Translations under genes and position numbers: made by a program
Assembly: GCF_026810365.1 (NCBI RefSeq)
Contig: NZ_CP113948.1
Location: 448,001 to 512,000, forward strand
Reading direction: 5' to 3'
DNA length: 64,000 nt
DNA from: Flavobacterium praedii
GTDB taxonomy: Bacteria > Bacteroidota > Bacteroidia > Flavobacteriales > Flavobacteriaceae
Shown here: positions 45,418 through 54,290 of the stretch, one piece after another
Layout of the letters: each line of letters opens with the position of its first letter
Position numbering within the stretch: position 1 is the first letter of the stretch
The notes under the pieces: generated by a model
The model's input: the letters and a program-made list of their open reading frames with translations, nothing else
Told to the model about the DNA's origin: nothing
The model's database searches: none

Positions 45418-46536
45418 ATGAAGCAAGCAATTATAAACGGAATTTTACATACTGGTGATGAAATACTCAATAACTGTGTTGTCGTTATCGAAAATGGTGT
45501 TATTCTTTCCGTTCAAAATGAAATCCCAAAGGATATCGAAATTATTGATTTAAAAGGAACCCATCTTTCGGCAGGATTTATAGACATTCAAATCAACGGC
45601 GGGGAAAAGCAGTATTTCAGTCAATATCCTACTGAGGAAACGATTCAAGATATTTACGATTCCAGTTTAAAATATGGAACAACCCATACGCTTCCTTGTT
45701 TGATATCATCATCAAGAGAAACGATTCTGCAAGGGATTGAAGCCATTCGGGACTATCAATCAAAATATAAAAATGGAGTTTTGGGGTTGCATTTGGAAGG
45801 ACCATTTTTAAACCCATCAAAACGCGGTGCACATAGTTTGGATCAGGTTCGTAGACCAACTAATTCGGAGTTAGAGGAGATTATTCGTTATGGCAAAGAT
45901 GTTATAAAAGTAATCACTATTGCCCCTGAATGCTTTTCGGAGGAACAACTGGATATGCTTTTAGATAGTGGCATTGTGATTTCGGCAGGACATTCGACAA
46001 TGACGTATAAAGAAGCACAATATTATTTTTCGAAAGGGATACATTTAGTGACTCACCTATTCAATGCGATGACTCAGTTTGGGCATCGAGAACCAGGTTT
46101 GGTAGGTGCCACATTCGAAAACGAAGCGGTTTATGCTCCCATAATTTTAGATGGTGCACATTGTGATTATGCCGCGGCAAGATTGGCTTATAAATTAAAG
46201 AAAGATAAATTCTTTTTGATTACGGATGCTGCATTTTTAGGGCGTAAAGTATCCAATTTCAAATGGGAGAATTTTGATGCCCATCTGGAAAACGGTTTCT
46301 ATCGAAATGAGGAAGGTAATTTGGCTGGAGCTAGTATTTCGATGGAAGAAGCGGTTCGAAATGCTTATGAAAATTTGGAGGTTTCCATAGATGAGGCCAT
46401 AAAAATGGCAACTTGTAGAGTGGCAAGCGCAATTAAAATGGAAGACAAATTGGGAAAAATAAAACCAGGATATCCGTCTAGTTTTGTTCGTTTTAATGAT
46501 AATTTTTCGAAAGTAGAATCATTGATTTTTCAATAA
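45418..46536 (+). CDS. nagA: N-acetylglucosamine-6-phosphate deacetylase
   Basis: A 372-residue amidohydrolase giving GlcN-6-P and acetate. Motifs in order: SAGFIDIQINGG, LGLHLEGPFLNPSKRGAHS with the metal glutamate, SAGHSTMTYKEA with a metal histidine, THLFNAMTQFGHREPGLVG with the next, and FLITDAAF with the catalytic aspartate. The EamA gene begins 17 bases after its stop. Confidence 0.94.
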   Translation: MKQAIINGILHTGDEILNNCVVVIENGVILSVQNEIPKDIEIIDLKGTHLSAGFIDIQINGGEKQYFSQYPTEETIQDIYDSSLKYGTTHTLPCLISSSRETILQGIEAIRDYQSKYKNGVLGLHLEGPFLNPSKRGAHSLDQVRRPTNSELEEIIRYGKDVIKVITIAPECFSEEQLDMLLDSGIVISAGHSTMTYKEAQYYFSKGIHLVTHLFNAMTQFGHREPGLVGATFENEAVYAPIILDGAHCDYAAARLAYKLKKDKFFLITDAAFLGRKVSNFKWENFDAHLENGFYRNEEGNLAGASISMEEAVRNAYENLEVSIDEAIKMATCRVASAIKMEDKLGKIKPGYPSSFVRFNDNFSKVESLIFQ

Positions 46537-46553
46537 AGAGAAAAGAGTTTATT

Positions 46554-47474
46554 TTGAATAAAACAAAGAATAAAGCTAAAAGATTGTTAAGTGAGGTTAA
46601 GTTTAGAGAAGGAAAAATTATTTTTGCAGGAATAGCTTTTGCTTTTCTATGGTCTTCGGCATCAACAGCAACCAAAATAGGATTAGAATCGGCTCAACCT
46701 TTTGTGATTTCTATTTTTAGATTTCTTATCGCAGGAGGAATTATGCTTTTTGTCTCGCACATACTATTTCGCAATCGCTTGCCCGTAAAGCGAGAATGGA
46801 TTCAGATTGGTATTTATGGATTTTTGAATATTACTTTTTATCTAGGTTTATATGTAATTGCCATGCAACAAGTATCAGCTGGTTTAGGAAGTTTGGCAGT
46901 AGCTACGAATCCCGTTTTTATTGCGCTGATGTCTGCTTTTTGGTTTTCCCATAAAATAAAGTATAAAAACATATTAAGTTTGCTTTTGTGTTTCATTGGA
47001 GTGGTTTTAGCGGCGTATCCACTTTTACAAAACAGTTTTGCAACCCTTTTGGGAATCATTATTTTATTGCTAAGTATGATTGCCTATTCGTTGGGAACGA
47101 TTTATTATTCTCGGGTACATTGGAATGATTTGTCCATTTTGACAATCAATGGCTGGCAAACTATTCTTGGAGGTGTTTTTTTATCTCCAGTATTGTGGGC
47201 AACTTATAAATCGGATAAAAATGTTTTTGATGCTTCTTTTTGGACTTCGGTATGTTGGTTGGCGATTCCAGTTTCAATTGGTGCAGTTCAGTTTTGGCTG
47301 TATTTATTGAAAAATAATCCAATAAAAGCATCCTATTGGCTTTTTTTATGTCCAATATTTGGATTCCTGATTGCCCGTTTGATGATGAAAGAACCTATTT
47401 CGATCTATACCGTTTTTGGCGTTGCTTTTGTTATTTGCGGATTATATATTGTTCAGAAGAAAAACAAATTATAA
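46554..47474 (+). CDS. EamA/DMT-family transporter
   Basis: A 306-residue inner-membrane protein with ten helices made of two EamA repeats (IIFAGIAFAFLWSSASTATK in the first, YSLGTIYYSRVHWND at the start of the second). The family exports or imports small metabolites; the substrate here is unknown. The frame opens with TTG at 46554, with no usable ATG before the first helix. Position between nagA and nagB makes an amino-sugar or acetate-related role possible but unproved. Confidence 0.8.
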   Translation: MNKTKNKAKRLLSEVKFREGKIIFAGIAFAFLWSSASTATKIGLESAQPFVISIFRFLIAGGIMLFVSHILFRNRLPVKREWIQIGIYGFLNITFYLGLYVIAMQQVSAGLGSLAVATNPVFIALMSAFWFSHKIKYKNILSLLLCFIGVVLAAYPLLQNSFATLLGIIILLLSMIAYSLGTIYYSRVHWNDLSILTINGWQTILGGVFLSPVLWATYKSDKNVFDASFWTSVCWLAIPVSIGAVQFWLYLLKNNPIKASYWLFLCPIFGFLIARLMMKEPISIYTVFGVAFVICGLYIVQKKNKL

Positions 47475-47614
47475 ATTTAATACTTAAAAGTTAACATCTA
47501 AAGGTAACTCTATATTAAAATTAAGTAATAAGAAACAAAAGAAGTATTTTTTACATTTATTCAAAATTTGAAAATTAGTATAAAAAAATATTTAAAAAAT
47601 AAAAAATTAATAAA

Positions 47615-49552
47615 ATGGCAACTACATTAGAATCAAAAAGAGACATCAGTTATAAAACAGCTGGACAGTTTGAAGAAACACGTTTTGAAAAAATTCACAA
47701 CGAAATTTTTAAAAATTCATCTGAAGCTTCACTGGTTGTCGCTCAAGAAATTGCAAGTTTAATTCGTTCTAAACAAGAGAAAAAGGAAAAATGTGTATTA
47801 GGATTAGCAACGGGTTCTTCCCCTATAAAAGTGTATCAAGAATTGGTTCGCATGCACAAAGAAGAAGGGTTGAGTTTTGCTAATGTGGTGACTTTTAACT
47901 TAGATGAATATTATCCGATGCCAAAGGAAAGTAATCAAAGTTACCATTACTTTATGCACCAACATCTTTTCAATCATGTTGATATCAAACCAGAGAATGT
48001 GAATATTCCGGATGGAACTGTAGCAATCGAAAATTTAAAACAGTTTTGTATTGATTATGAAATGAAAATTAAAAATGCCGGAGGTCTTGATTTTCAATTG
48101 TTAGGAATTGGGCGTACGGGACATGTTGGTTTTAATGAGCCAGGTTCTCATATCAACTCTGGAACTCGTATTATTACTTTAGACCATATTACAAAAATAG
48201 ATGCCTCCAGTGACTTTAATGGAATCGGGAATGTTCCTAAAAAAGCGATTACTATGGGAGTTTCAACAATCCTTAGATCCAAAAGAATTGTGTTGATGGC
48301 TTGGGGACAAAACAAAGCTTCTATTATAAAAAGAACGATTCAAGGGGATATTAGCTCTGAGGTTCCTGCTACTTTTTTGCAAAATCATACCAATACTACT
48401 TTTGTGTTAGATGAAGGTGCAGCCTCTGAATTAACAAGGTTAGAGACACCTTGGTTGGTTGGAGAATGTATTTGGACACAAGAATTACAAAGTAAAGCTA
48501 TTGTATGGTTGTGCCAAAAAACAAATCAATCGATTCTTAAATTAACGGATAGAGATTACAACAACAACGGAATGTCGGATCTTTTGGCCTCCGGAAGCTC
48601 AGCCTATGATTTGAATATCAATATGTTTAACGTGTTGCAACATACCATTACAGGATGGCCGGGAGGAAAACCAAACACCGATGATACCTATAGACCAGAA
48701 CGTTCTACTCCTGCCAAGAAAAGAGTAATCCTGTTTAGTCCACATCCAGATGATGATGTTATTTCTATGGGGGGTACTTTTGCTAAATTAATTAAGCAAG
48801 GTCATGATGTGCATGTGGTGTATCAAACTTCTGGAAATATTGCCGTTACAGATGATGAAGCGCTGAAATTTGCCGAAGTATGTAATGATTTTATAGGGGA
48901 AAATAAAACTGGAATAGATTTTAAATTGGTGATTGACACTATTAATGCAAAGACGCAAGGTCAAATGGACTCTTTGGAAGTGCGCAAATTAAAAGGTTTA
49001 ATTAGAAGGAGAGAATCTTTTGCAGGAGTACGATACATTGGGCTGAATGACGAAAATGTTCATTTCCTAGATATGCCGTTTTACGAAACAGGATTGGTTC
49101 AAAAAAGTCCATTAGGTGTTGATGACATAGCTATTGTAAAAGATATTATTGCCAAAATAAAACCACACCAAGTGTTCGCTGCCGGCGATCTTGCAGATCC
49201 ACACGGTACGCATGAAGTATGCTTGAATGCCATTTTTGCAGCTATGAAGGAATTAAAATCAGAACCGTACATGAATGATTGTTGGTTGTGGTTGTACAGA
49301 GGTGCTTGGCACGAATGGGATATTCATGATATTGACATGGCTGTTCCTTTAAGTCCAGACGAAGTTTTGACTAAAAGACAAGCCATTTTATGTCATCAAT
49401 CTCAAAAAGACAGAGTAATGTTTCAAGGAAATGACTCTAGAGAATTTTGGGTACGTGCGGAAGATCGTAACAAAAATACCGCTAAATTATATGATGATTT
49501 AGGTCTTGCTGAATATGAAGCGATCGAAGCTTTCAAACGTTTCGACTATTAA
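47615..49552 (+). CDS. nagB: Glucosamine-6-phosphate deaminase fused to a PIG-L-type deacetylase
   Basis: A 645-residue two-domain enzyme. Residues about 30-280 are NagB: LGLATGSSPIKVYQELVRMH, FNLDEYYPM, GIGRTGHVGFNEPGS, the enzyme turning GlcN-6-P into fructose-6-P and ammonia. Residues about 365-640 are a PIG-L/LmbE domain: VILFSPHPDDDVISMGG with the zinc AHPDD-like site, and DPHGTHEVCLNA with the zinc histidine. The second domain could deacetylate an N-acetylated sugar, giving a possible bypass of NagA. This long form is common in Bacteroidota. Last gene of the locus, with a terminator 21 bases later. Confidence 0.93.
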   Translation: MATTLESKRDISYKTAGQFEETRFEKIHNEIFKNSSEASLVVAQEIASLIRSKQEKKEKCVLGLATGSSPIKVYQELVRMHKEEGLSFANVVTFNLDEYYPMPKESNQSYHYFMHQHLFNHVDIKPENVNIPDGTVAIENLKQFCIDYEMKIKNAGGLDFQLLGIGRTGHVGFNEPGSHINSGTRIITLDHITKIDASSDFNGIGNVPKKAITMGVSTILRSKRIVLMAWGQNKASIIKRTIQGDISSEVPATFLQNHTNTTFVLDEGAASELTRLETPWLVGECIWTQELQSKAIVWLCQKTNQSILKLTDRDYNNNGMSDLLASGSSAYDLNINMFNVLQHTITGWPGGKPNTDDTYRPERSTPAKKRVILFSPHPDDDVISMGGTFAKLIKQGHDVHVVYQTSGNIAVTDDEALKFAEVCNDFIGENKTGIDFKLVIDTINAKTQGQMDSLEVRKLKGLIRRRESFAGVRYIGLNDENVHFLDMPFYETGLVQKSPLGVDDIAIVKDIIAKIKPHQVFAAGDLADPHGTHEVCLNAIFAAMKELKSEPYMNDCWLWLYRGAWHEWDIHDIDMAVPLSPDEVLTKRQAILCHQSQKDRVMFQGNDSREFWVRAEDRNKNTAKLYDDLGLAEYEAIEAFKRFDY

Positions 49553-49573
49553 AAAATAAGTTTCTCTATAACT

Positions 49574-49607
49574 AAACCAATCGTGTAATTATACGATTGG
49601 TTTTTTT
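49574..49607 (+). terminator. Terminator of the sialic-acid locus
   Basis: AAACCAATCGT (49574-49584) pairs with ACGATTGGTTT (49593-49603), followed by a T run. It closes the plus-strand gene row. Confidence 0.85.
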
Positions 49608-49635
49608 GTAAATTGTAAATTGAACTGAAAATATT

Positions 49636-50151
49636 TTATTTGATTTCGAGTTTCATTAATAAATCGGTTTGTTTATCATCACCTAATACAAAAACATGTT
49701 TGTCAAAAGTGACAAAACCATTTTTGGCATAAAAGTGTAAGGCTCTGTGATTTTCTTCCCAAACGCCTAGCCAAATAAAATCGACAGCTAATTGTTTGGC
49801 AATTTTGATGGCTTCATCCAATAATAATTGCCCAATTTTTTTGCCATGAAAAGCTTGTAAAACGTAAATGCGTTGAATTTCTAAAGTAGGTTCTTCAAAA
49901 TATTCAGTTTGTGCATCTCCTAGGTTTATTTTTAAATAACCAATAGGTTTATTATCAATATATACCAAATAAAAAGGGGAGTTAGGATTGCTGATTTCTA
50001 TTGTTAATTGGTCTTTACTGAAACTTTCCTGAAGGTATTTCTCGATATTTTCGGGAGTATTTATAGCAGCAAACGTTTCTATAAAAGACAGTTTGCTGAT
50101 GTTTTGTATAGCAATAAGATCGTCTAAATTGGCCTTCTTGAAATCAATCAT
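49636..50151 (-). CDS. GNAT-family N-acetyltransferase
   Basis: A 171-residue acetyltransferase with the acetyl-CoA loop LQAFHGKKIGQLLLDEAIKI (the Q/RxxGxG/A motif) and C-terminal NHRALHFYAKNGF. Substrate unknown. Single gene, converging with nagB. Confidence 0.85.
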   Translation of the reverse strand: MIDFKKANLDDLIAIQNISKLSFIETFAAINTPENIEKYLQESFSKDQLTIEISNPNSPFYLVYIDNKPIGYLKINLGDAQTEYFEEPTLEIQRIYVLQAFHGKKIGQLLLDEAIKIAKQLAVDFIWLGVWEENHRALHFYAKNGFVTFDKHVFVLGDDKQTDLLMKLEIK

Positions 50152-50271
50152 TTTGAGGGGGTATTTTTAATTATTTCAAAAATACAAAAAAATAAATTGG
50201 CTTTATTTCAATTATCTATGAGTGTATTAAACAATTCAATTCGGAGTTTCTGTATTCTGGTTTTCAATTTG

Positions 50272-50279
50272 TACTTTTG
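50272..50279 (+). promoter_or_regulatory. -7 promoter box of yaaA
   Basis: TACTTTTG, a perfect TAnnTTTG match, 33 bases before the ATG at 50313. It covers a TTG at 50277 that could look like an earlier start and so favours 50313. Confidence 0.5.
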
Positions 50280-50312
50280 AAAACACTAAAGAATACGAAA
50301 GTACAAACACTT

Positions 50313-51071
50313 ATGAAAATAGTTATTTCTCCTGCCAAATCCTTAAACTTAGAAAAAGAATTACCTACAACACAGTTTACTGCATCTTCTTTTTTGAAAG
50401 AATCCAAACAAGTTCATAAAGTTTTAAAGAAAAAAACACCCAAGGAATTATCAGATTTGATGTCAATTTCAGATAAATTGGCTGATTTGAACTGGCAACG
50501 CAACCAAGATTGGAGTACACCATTCACTTCAGAAAATGCTCGACCTGCAATTTTTACATTTGATGGAGATGTATATACTGGATTAGATGCATATTCGATT
50601 CCAATAGAAAAGTTAGGACAACTTCAGGATCGTTTGCGAATTTTATCGGGTTTGTACGGATATTTAAAGCCATTGGATTTAATGCAACCTTATCGTTTGG
50701 AAATGGGAACAAAATTACCCATTGGCGAAAGCAAAAATCTATATGAGTTTTGGAAAAAAAACATAACTGTAGCCTTAAACAAAGAATTACAAAAAGATGA
50801 ATTATTTATCAATTTAGCAAGCAATGAATATTTTTCGGCGGTGGATGTCAAAGCCTTGAAAGTACCGGTTATTACCCCGGAATTTAAAGATTATAAAGAC
50901 GGAAAATTAAAAATAATTAGTTTTTTTGCCAAGAAGGCTAGGGGATTGATGGTGCGTTATATTATTGATACTAATGCCCAAACTATTGAGGACTTGAAAG
51001 GATTTAATTATGAAGGCTACCTATTTGACGCCAATTTATCCAAAGGGAATAATTTGATTTTTACGAGATAA
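50313..51071 (+). CDS. yaaA: YaaA-family peroxide-stress protein
   Basis: A 252-residue protein of the YaaA/DUF328 family: MKIVISPAKSLNLEKELPT at the start, DGDVYTGLDAYSI, LSGLYGYLKPLDLMQPYRLEM, and ISFFAKKARGLMVRYII. In E. coli the protein limits intracellular iron and damage during peroxide stress and binds DNA; I infer the same class of role. Single gene with its own promoter and terminator. Confidence 0.92.
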   Translation: MKIVISPAKSLNLEKELPTTQFTASSFLKESKQVHKVLKKKTPKELSDLMSISDKLADLNWQRNQDWSTPFTSENARPAIFTFDGDVYTGLDAYSIPIEKLGQLQDRLRILSGLYGYLKPLDLMQPYRLEMGTKLPIGESKNLYEFWKKNITVALNKELQKDELFINLASNEYFSAVDVKALKVPVITPEFKDYKDGKLKIISFFAKKARGLMVRYIIDTNAQTIEDLKGFNYEGYLFDANLSKGNNLIFTR

Positions 51072-51108
51072 AGTTCGGATTTTAATTTGAATAGATGATA
51101 TAAAAAAA

Positions 51109-51157
51109 AGCTACGAATCTAACTAATGATTAGTGAAATTCGTAGCTAAATTTTTTA
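51109..51157 (+). terminator. Terminator of yaaA
   Basis: AGCTACGAAT (51109-51118) pairs with ATTCGTAGCT (51138-51147), preceded by an A run and followed by AAATTTTTT. Confidence 0.75.
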
Positions 51158-51188
51158 ATCTTGGCTAAAAAACGAAATCCCTCCCTTT

Positions 51189-51275
51189 AGCCCCGATAGG
51201 AGTGAAAATCCTTTTGTGCCTCCCGATAGTTATCGGGAGGCACAAAAGATTGAAGCGGATAGCGGGACCAATGCC
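51189..51275 (+). repeat. Intergenic hairpin repeat family, copy B
   Basis: Left flank AGCCCCGATAGGAGTGAAAA then TCCTTTTGTG, right flank CAAAAGATTGAAGCGGATAG then CGGGA. The middle is a perfect 17-bp stem, CTTTTGTGCCTCCCGAT (51211-51227) with ATCGGGAGGCACAAAAG (51232-51248), loop AGTT. Flanks match copy A at 24864. Confidence 0.8.
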
Positions 51276-51360
51276 AGCTAAAATAGCCTAATCTTTCTGC
51301 TCCAAATTTTTATATTCTAAATTCTAAATTCTGCCTTCTGCAACCTGAATTCTAAAATTC

Positions 51361-52944
51361 CTAATGCATTGCATCTGCTGGATTCACCTTGTTTTTTCCT
51401 TTTTTTATCAAAAGAATAAAAGGAATACAAACTAAAAATAATAGCCCAAGATACATAAAGATATCCATAAAGGACAAAACAGAACTTTGTGTCATTACCT
51501 TAAATTCTAAAACTTTATAGGCTTTTGCCAAGGCTTCATTGGCACTGTATCCTTTTGCCATAAAACCCATTTGCAATTGATGTACTGCTTGTTGTACTTC
51601 GAACGAGGTTTTATCTAAGTGTGAAACCAGATTGACACGGTGTTCTTGATTGAATCGTGATATATAAGTGGTAATAATAGCAATACCAAAAGAACCTCCT
51701 AATTGTCTCATCATTCCTGTAAATGCCGCTCCTTCACCAATGTGTTTTCCTTTTAAGGTTGATAATGATAAAGTGGTTATGGGTACAAATAAAAGACCCA
51801 AACCAACTCCTCTAAGGATTAATGGCCAAAACATATGCTCCACTCCAGTGTCTGGTGTTAGTACGCCACGCATTAAAAAAGTAAATAGAAAAAACACAAA
51901 GAAACCAACAGCTACCATATAAGCTTGTGGGATCCCTCTTTGAATCATTTTACCAATAAAAGGCATCATAATACCGGTTGTTATCGAACTCGGAATCAAT
52001 AATAATCCAGCATCTGTAGCACTCCATCCCAAAACCGATTGGGTGTAAATTGGAATAATAAAGGTAGAACCATACAGACCAAAACCAAGGATGAAACACA
52101 TTATGGTTCCAATTTTTAGATTATTATCCTTAAAAACTTTAAGGTTTACTATGGGATGTTTATAGGTTAGTTCTCTCCAAATAAACAACAATAATCCAAA
52201 TACGGAAACAACACTTAGAAACACAATTAGCTTGTCATTGAACCAATCGTCTTGTTGGCCGTGTTCAAGTACAAATTGCAAGGATCCTATGAAAGAAGCC
52301 AAAAATACAATTCCCCACCAATCCACTTGATTGGCTTTGAGTTTGTCACCATATTTTGGACTTTTGACAAAAATAATTGTTAAAAAAGTTGCAATAATTC
52401 CAAGTGGAATATTGATATAAAATATAAAAGGCCAAGAAAAATGATCCACAATATAACCACCCAAAGGCGGGCCTAATGTTGGTCCAACAATAACTCCCAT
52501 TCCATAAATTGCTTGTGCCATTCCTCTTTTGGCAACAGGGTAACTTTCCGTAATAATTGTTTGTGCTGTTACCAATAGAGCACCTCCACCCAATCCCTGT
52601 ATGAATCTAAAAGCTACAAGTTCCCATATATTGGTGGCGTTTCCGCACAAAAAGGAAGCTACCGTAAAAATGACAATCGAGGTTGCAAAATAATTACGAC
52701 GGCCAAATTGTTGTGACAACCAACTCGTCATAGGGATAACAATTACGTTTGCAATAGCATACGCAGTAATTACCCAAGCCACATCCGTTAAGGTAGCACC
52801 TAGGCTGCCTCGCATATTGTTTAAAGCTACATTAACAATCGTAGTATCCACAATTTCGAGCATGGCACAAAGCACGCATGTTATTGTAATAATGACCCTT
52901 CTAAAGCCGTATTCGACTAAATCGTCTTCTTCGTTTTGTACCAT
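51361..52944 (-). CDS. emrB: DHA2-family drug efflux MFS (EmrB-like)
   Basis: A 527-residue inner-membrane protein with fourteen helices. The DHA2 signatures are LEIVDTTIVNVALNNM in helix 1, WVITAYAIANVIVIPMTSWL, and RFIQGLGGGALLVTAQTII in motif C. It pumps toxic compounds using the proton gradient through the HlyD-type adaptor and TolC encoded upstream. A 251-bp gap containing a repeat separates it from the adaptor gene. Confidence 0.93.
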   Translation of the reverse strand: MVQNEEDDLVEYGFRRVIITITCVLCAMLEIVDTTIVNVALNNMRGSLGATLTDVAWVITAYAIANVIVIPMTSWLSQQFGRRNYFATSIVIFTVASFLCGNATNIWELVAFRFIQGLGGGALLVTAQTIITESYPVAKRGMAQAIYGMGVIVGPTLGPPLGGYIVDHFSWPFIFYINIPLGIIATFLTIIFVKSPKYGDKLKANQVDWWGIVFLASFIGSLQFVLEHGQQDDWFNDKLIVFLSVVSVFGLLLFIWRELTYKHPIVNLKVFKDNNLKIGTIMCFILGFGLYGSTFIIPIYTQSVLGWSATDAGLLLIPSSITTGIMMPFIGKMIQRGIPQAYMVAVGFFVFFLFTFLMRGVLTPDTGVEHMFWPLILRGVGLGLLFVPITTLSLSTLKGKHIGEGAAFTGMMRQLGGSFGIAIITTYISRFNQEHRVNLVSHLDKTSFEVQQAVHQLQMGFMAKGYSANEALAKAYKVLEFKVMTQSSVLSFMDIFMYLGLLFLVCIPFILLIKKGKNKVNPADAMH

Positions 52945-53002
52945 TTTGGATTTTTAAAATATAATGGTTTAAATTTTTTGTTTAGCACTACTTCTAACAG
53001 CA

Positions 53003-53118
53003 TTATAATTGGGGCGTGACCCTCCGTAAAAACTACGGGTCGGGCTTTTCGTTCCCGCTTTTTTTTATCCCGAAAAAATACGGGATAAAAAAAGAGCTCC
53101 ACTGCAATCCCTCACGCA
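53003..53118 (-). repeat. Intergenic hairpin repeat family, copy C
   Basis: Read on the minus strand it begins GCGTGAGGGATTGCAGTGG and ends AAGCCCGACCCG ... GGAGGGTCACGCCCCAATTA, matching copy D at 58603 along both flanks. The centre is a different hairpin, TTTTTTTATCCCG (53060-53072) with CGGGATAAAAAAA (53081-53093). It lies between emrA and emrB, where it could reduce read-through. Confidence 0.8.
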
Positions 53119-53195
53119 AACCAGCAGACAATCAAGTAAATTGCTGTTAAATCTAGAATTATACTATTTTTTTAAAATTAGTTTCCTGAAATTTA

Positions 53196-54275
53196 TTAAT
53201 TCAAATGAACATCTACTTCGGCATTCATACCAGGACGAAGCAATTTTATTTTTTCAGGATCATTAGAGGTATTCAAGCTAATTTTTACAGGCAATCGCTG
53301 AATCGTTTTTACAAAATTTCCCGTTGCATTGTCTGGTGGAAGTAACGAAAATCGTGATCCAGTTGCTGGAGAAAATGAAGTAATGCATCCTTCAAAATTA
53401 TAATCTGGATAGGCATCAACTTTTACAGTAACTTTTTGGCCAATAACCATTTTGTTCAACTGTGTTTCTTTAAAATTGGCTACAACCCAAGCTTCACTGT
53501 TGTTGATGATATAAAACAACGATTGACCCGCTTGAACCAATTGCCCTGGCTGAATGTCTATTTTGGAAATCTGACCATCTATTGCCGCTGTAACAACGGT
53601 ATAGGTCAAATTCAGTTTAGCTACTTCTAATAATGCTTTTGCTTTCTTAATATTAGCTGCAGCAACTTCTGTTTGTTTGTTAGAAACTCTTGATTTTGCT
53701 TCATAAACAGTTTTCTGGAAAGAACTTGCTTTTTCTTGTTGTTGCAAGATCTGAACTTGGTTCTCCGCTTCTTGTTTGGCAGCTAGCGCTTGTTCATATT
53801 GTTGTTTCGTAATCGAATGATTTTTGTATAAATTCTCATAACGCACATAATCACTTGTTGCTCTTCCCAATCTAATTTTGGCAGTCTTTATATTTCCTCC
53901 AGCAGATTGTACATTAGCGTTTGATACCGCAACACTTGCCATTGCACTCCCAATGTCTTCTTTGGCTGATTCAAAACCACCTTCAGCACCTAAATAGGCG
54001 GCATTTGCTTCTTCAATTTTTAATTGATAATCTCTTTTGTCAATAGTAAATAAAGTATCTCCCTTTTTTACATAGTCATTGTCTTTTACATATACTTTAC
54101 TTATATATCCCGAAACTCTAGGGATTATTGGGTTCATGTTTTTTTCAATTTGGGCATCATCCGTTTCTTCGTGTGTTTGAGAATGAAGGTATTTTGAAAT
54201 TCCGTAAGTTCCTCCAGCTAGGATTAAAACCAATAGGATTATAATGAATTTTTTGTTTGTTTTTTTCTTTTCCAT
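53196..54275 (-). CDS. emrA: HlyD-family efflux adaptor (EmrA-like)
   Basis: A 359-residue periplasmic adaptor with one N-terminal membrane helix (FIIILLVLILAGGTYGI), a biotinyl-lipoyl half (VSGYISKVYVKDNDYVKKGD), a long helical hairpin (about 85-210), and the second lipoyl half (IDGQISKIDIQPGQLVQAGQ). It links EmrB to the TolC channel. It begins 15 bases after the tolC stop. Confidence 0.93.
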   Translation of the reverse strand: MEKKKTNKKFIIILLVLILAGGTYGISKYLHSQTHEETDDAQIEKNMNPIIPRVSGYISKVYVKDNDYVKKGDTLFTIDKRDYQLKIEEANAAYLGAEGGFESAKEDIGSAMASVAVSNANVQSAGGNIKTAKIRLGRATSDYVRYENLYKNHSITKQQYEQALAAKQEAENQVQILQQQEKASSFQKTVYEAKSRVSNKQTEVAAANIKKAKALLEVAKLNLTYTVVTAAIDGQISKIDIQPGQLVQAGQSLFYIINNSEAWVVANFKETQLNKMVIGQKVTVKVDAYPDYNFEGCITSFSPATGSRFSLLPPDNATGNFVKTIQRLPVKISLNTSNDPEKIKLLRPGMNAEVDVHLN

Positions 54276-54290
54276 GATTATTGGTAGTGG

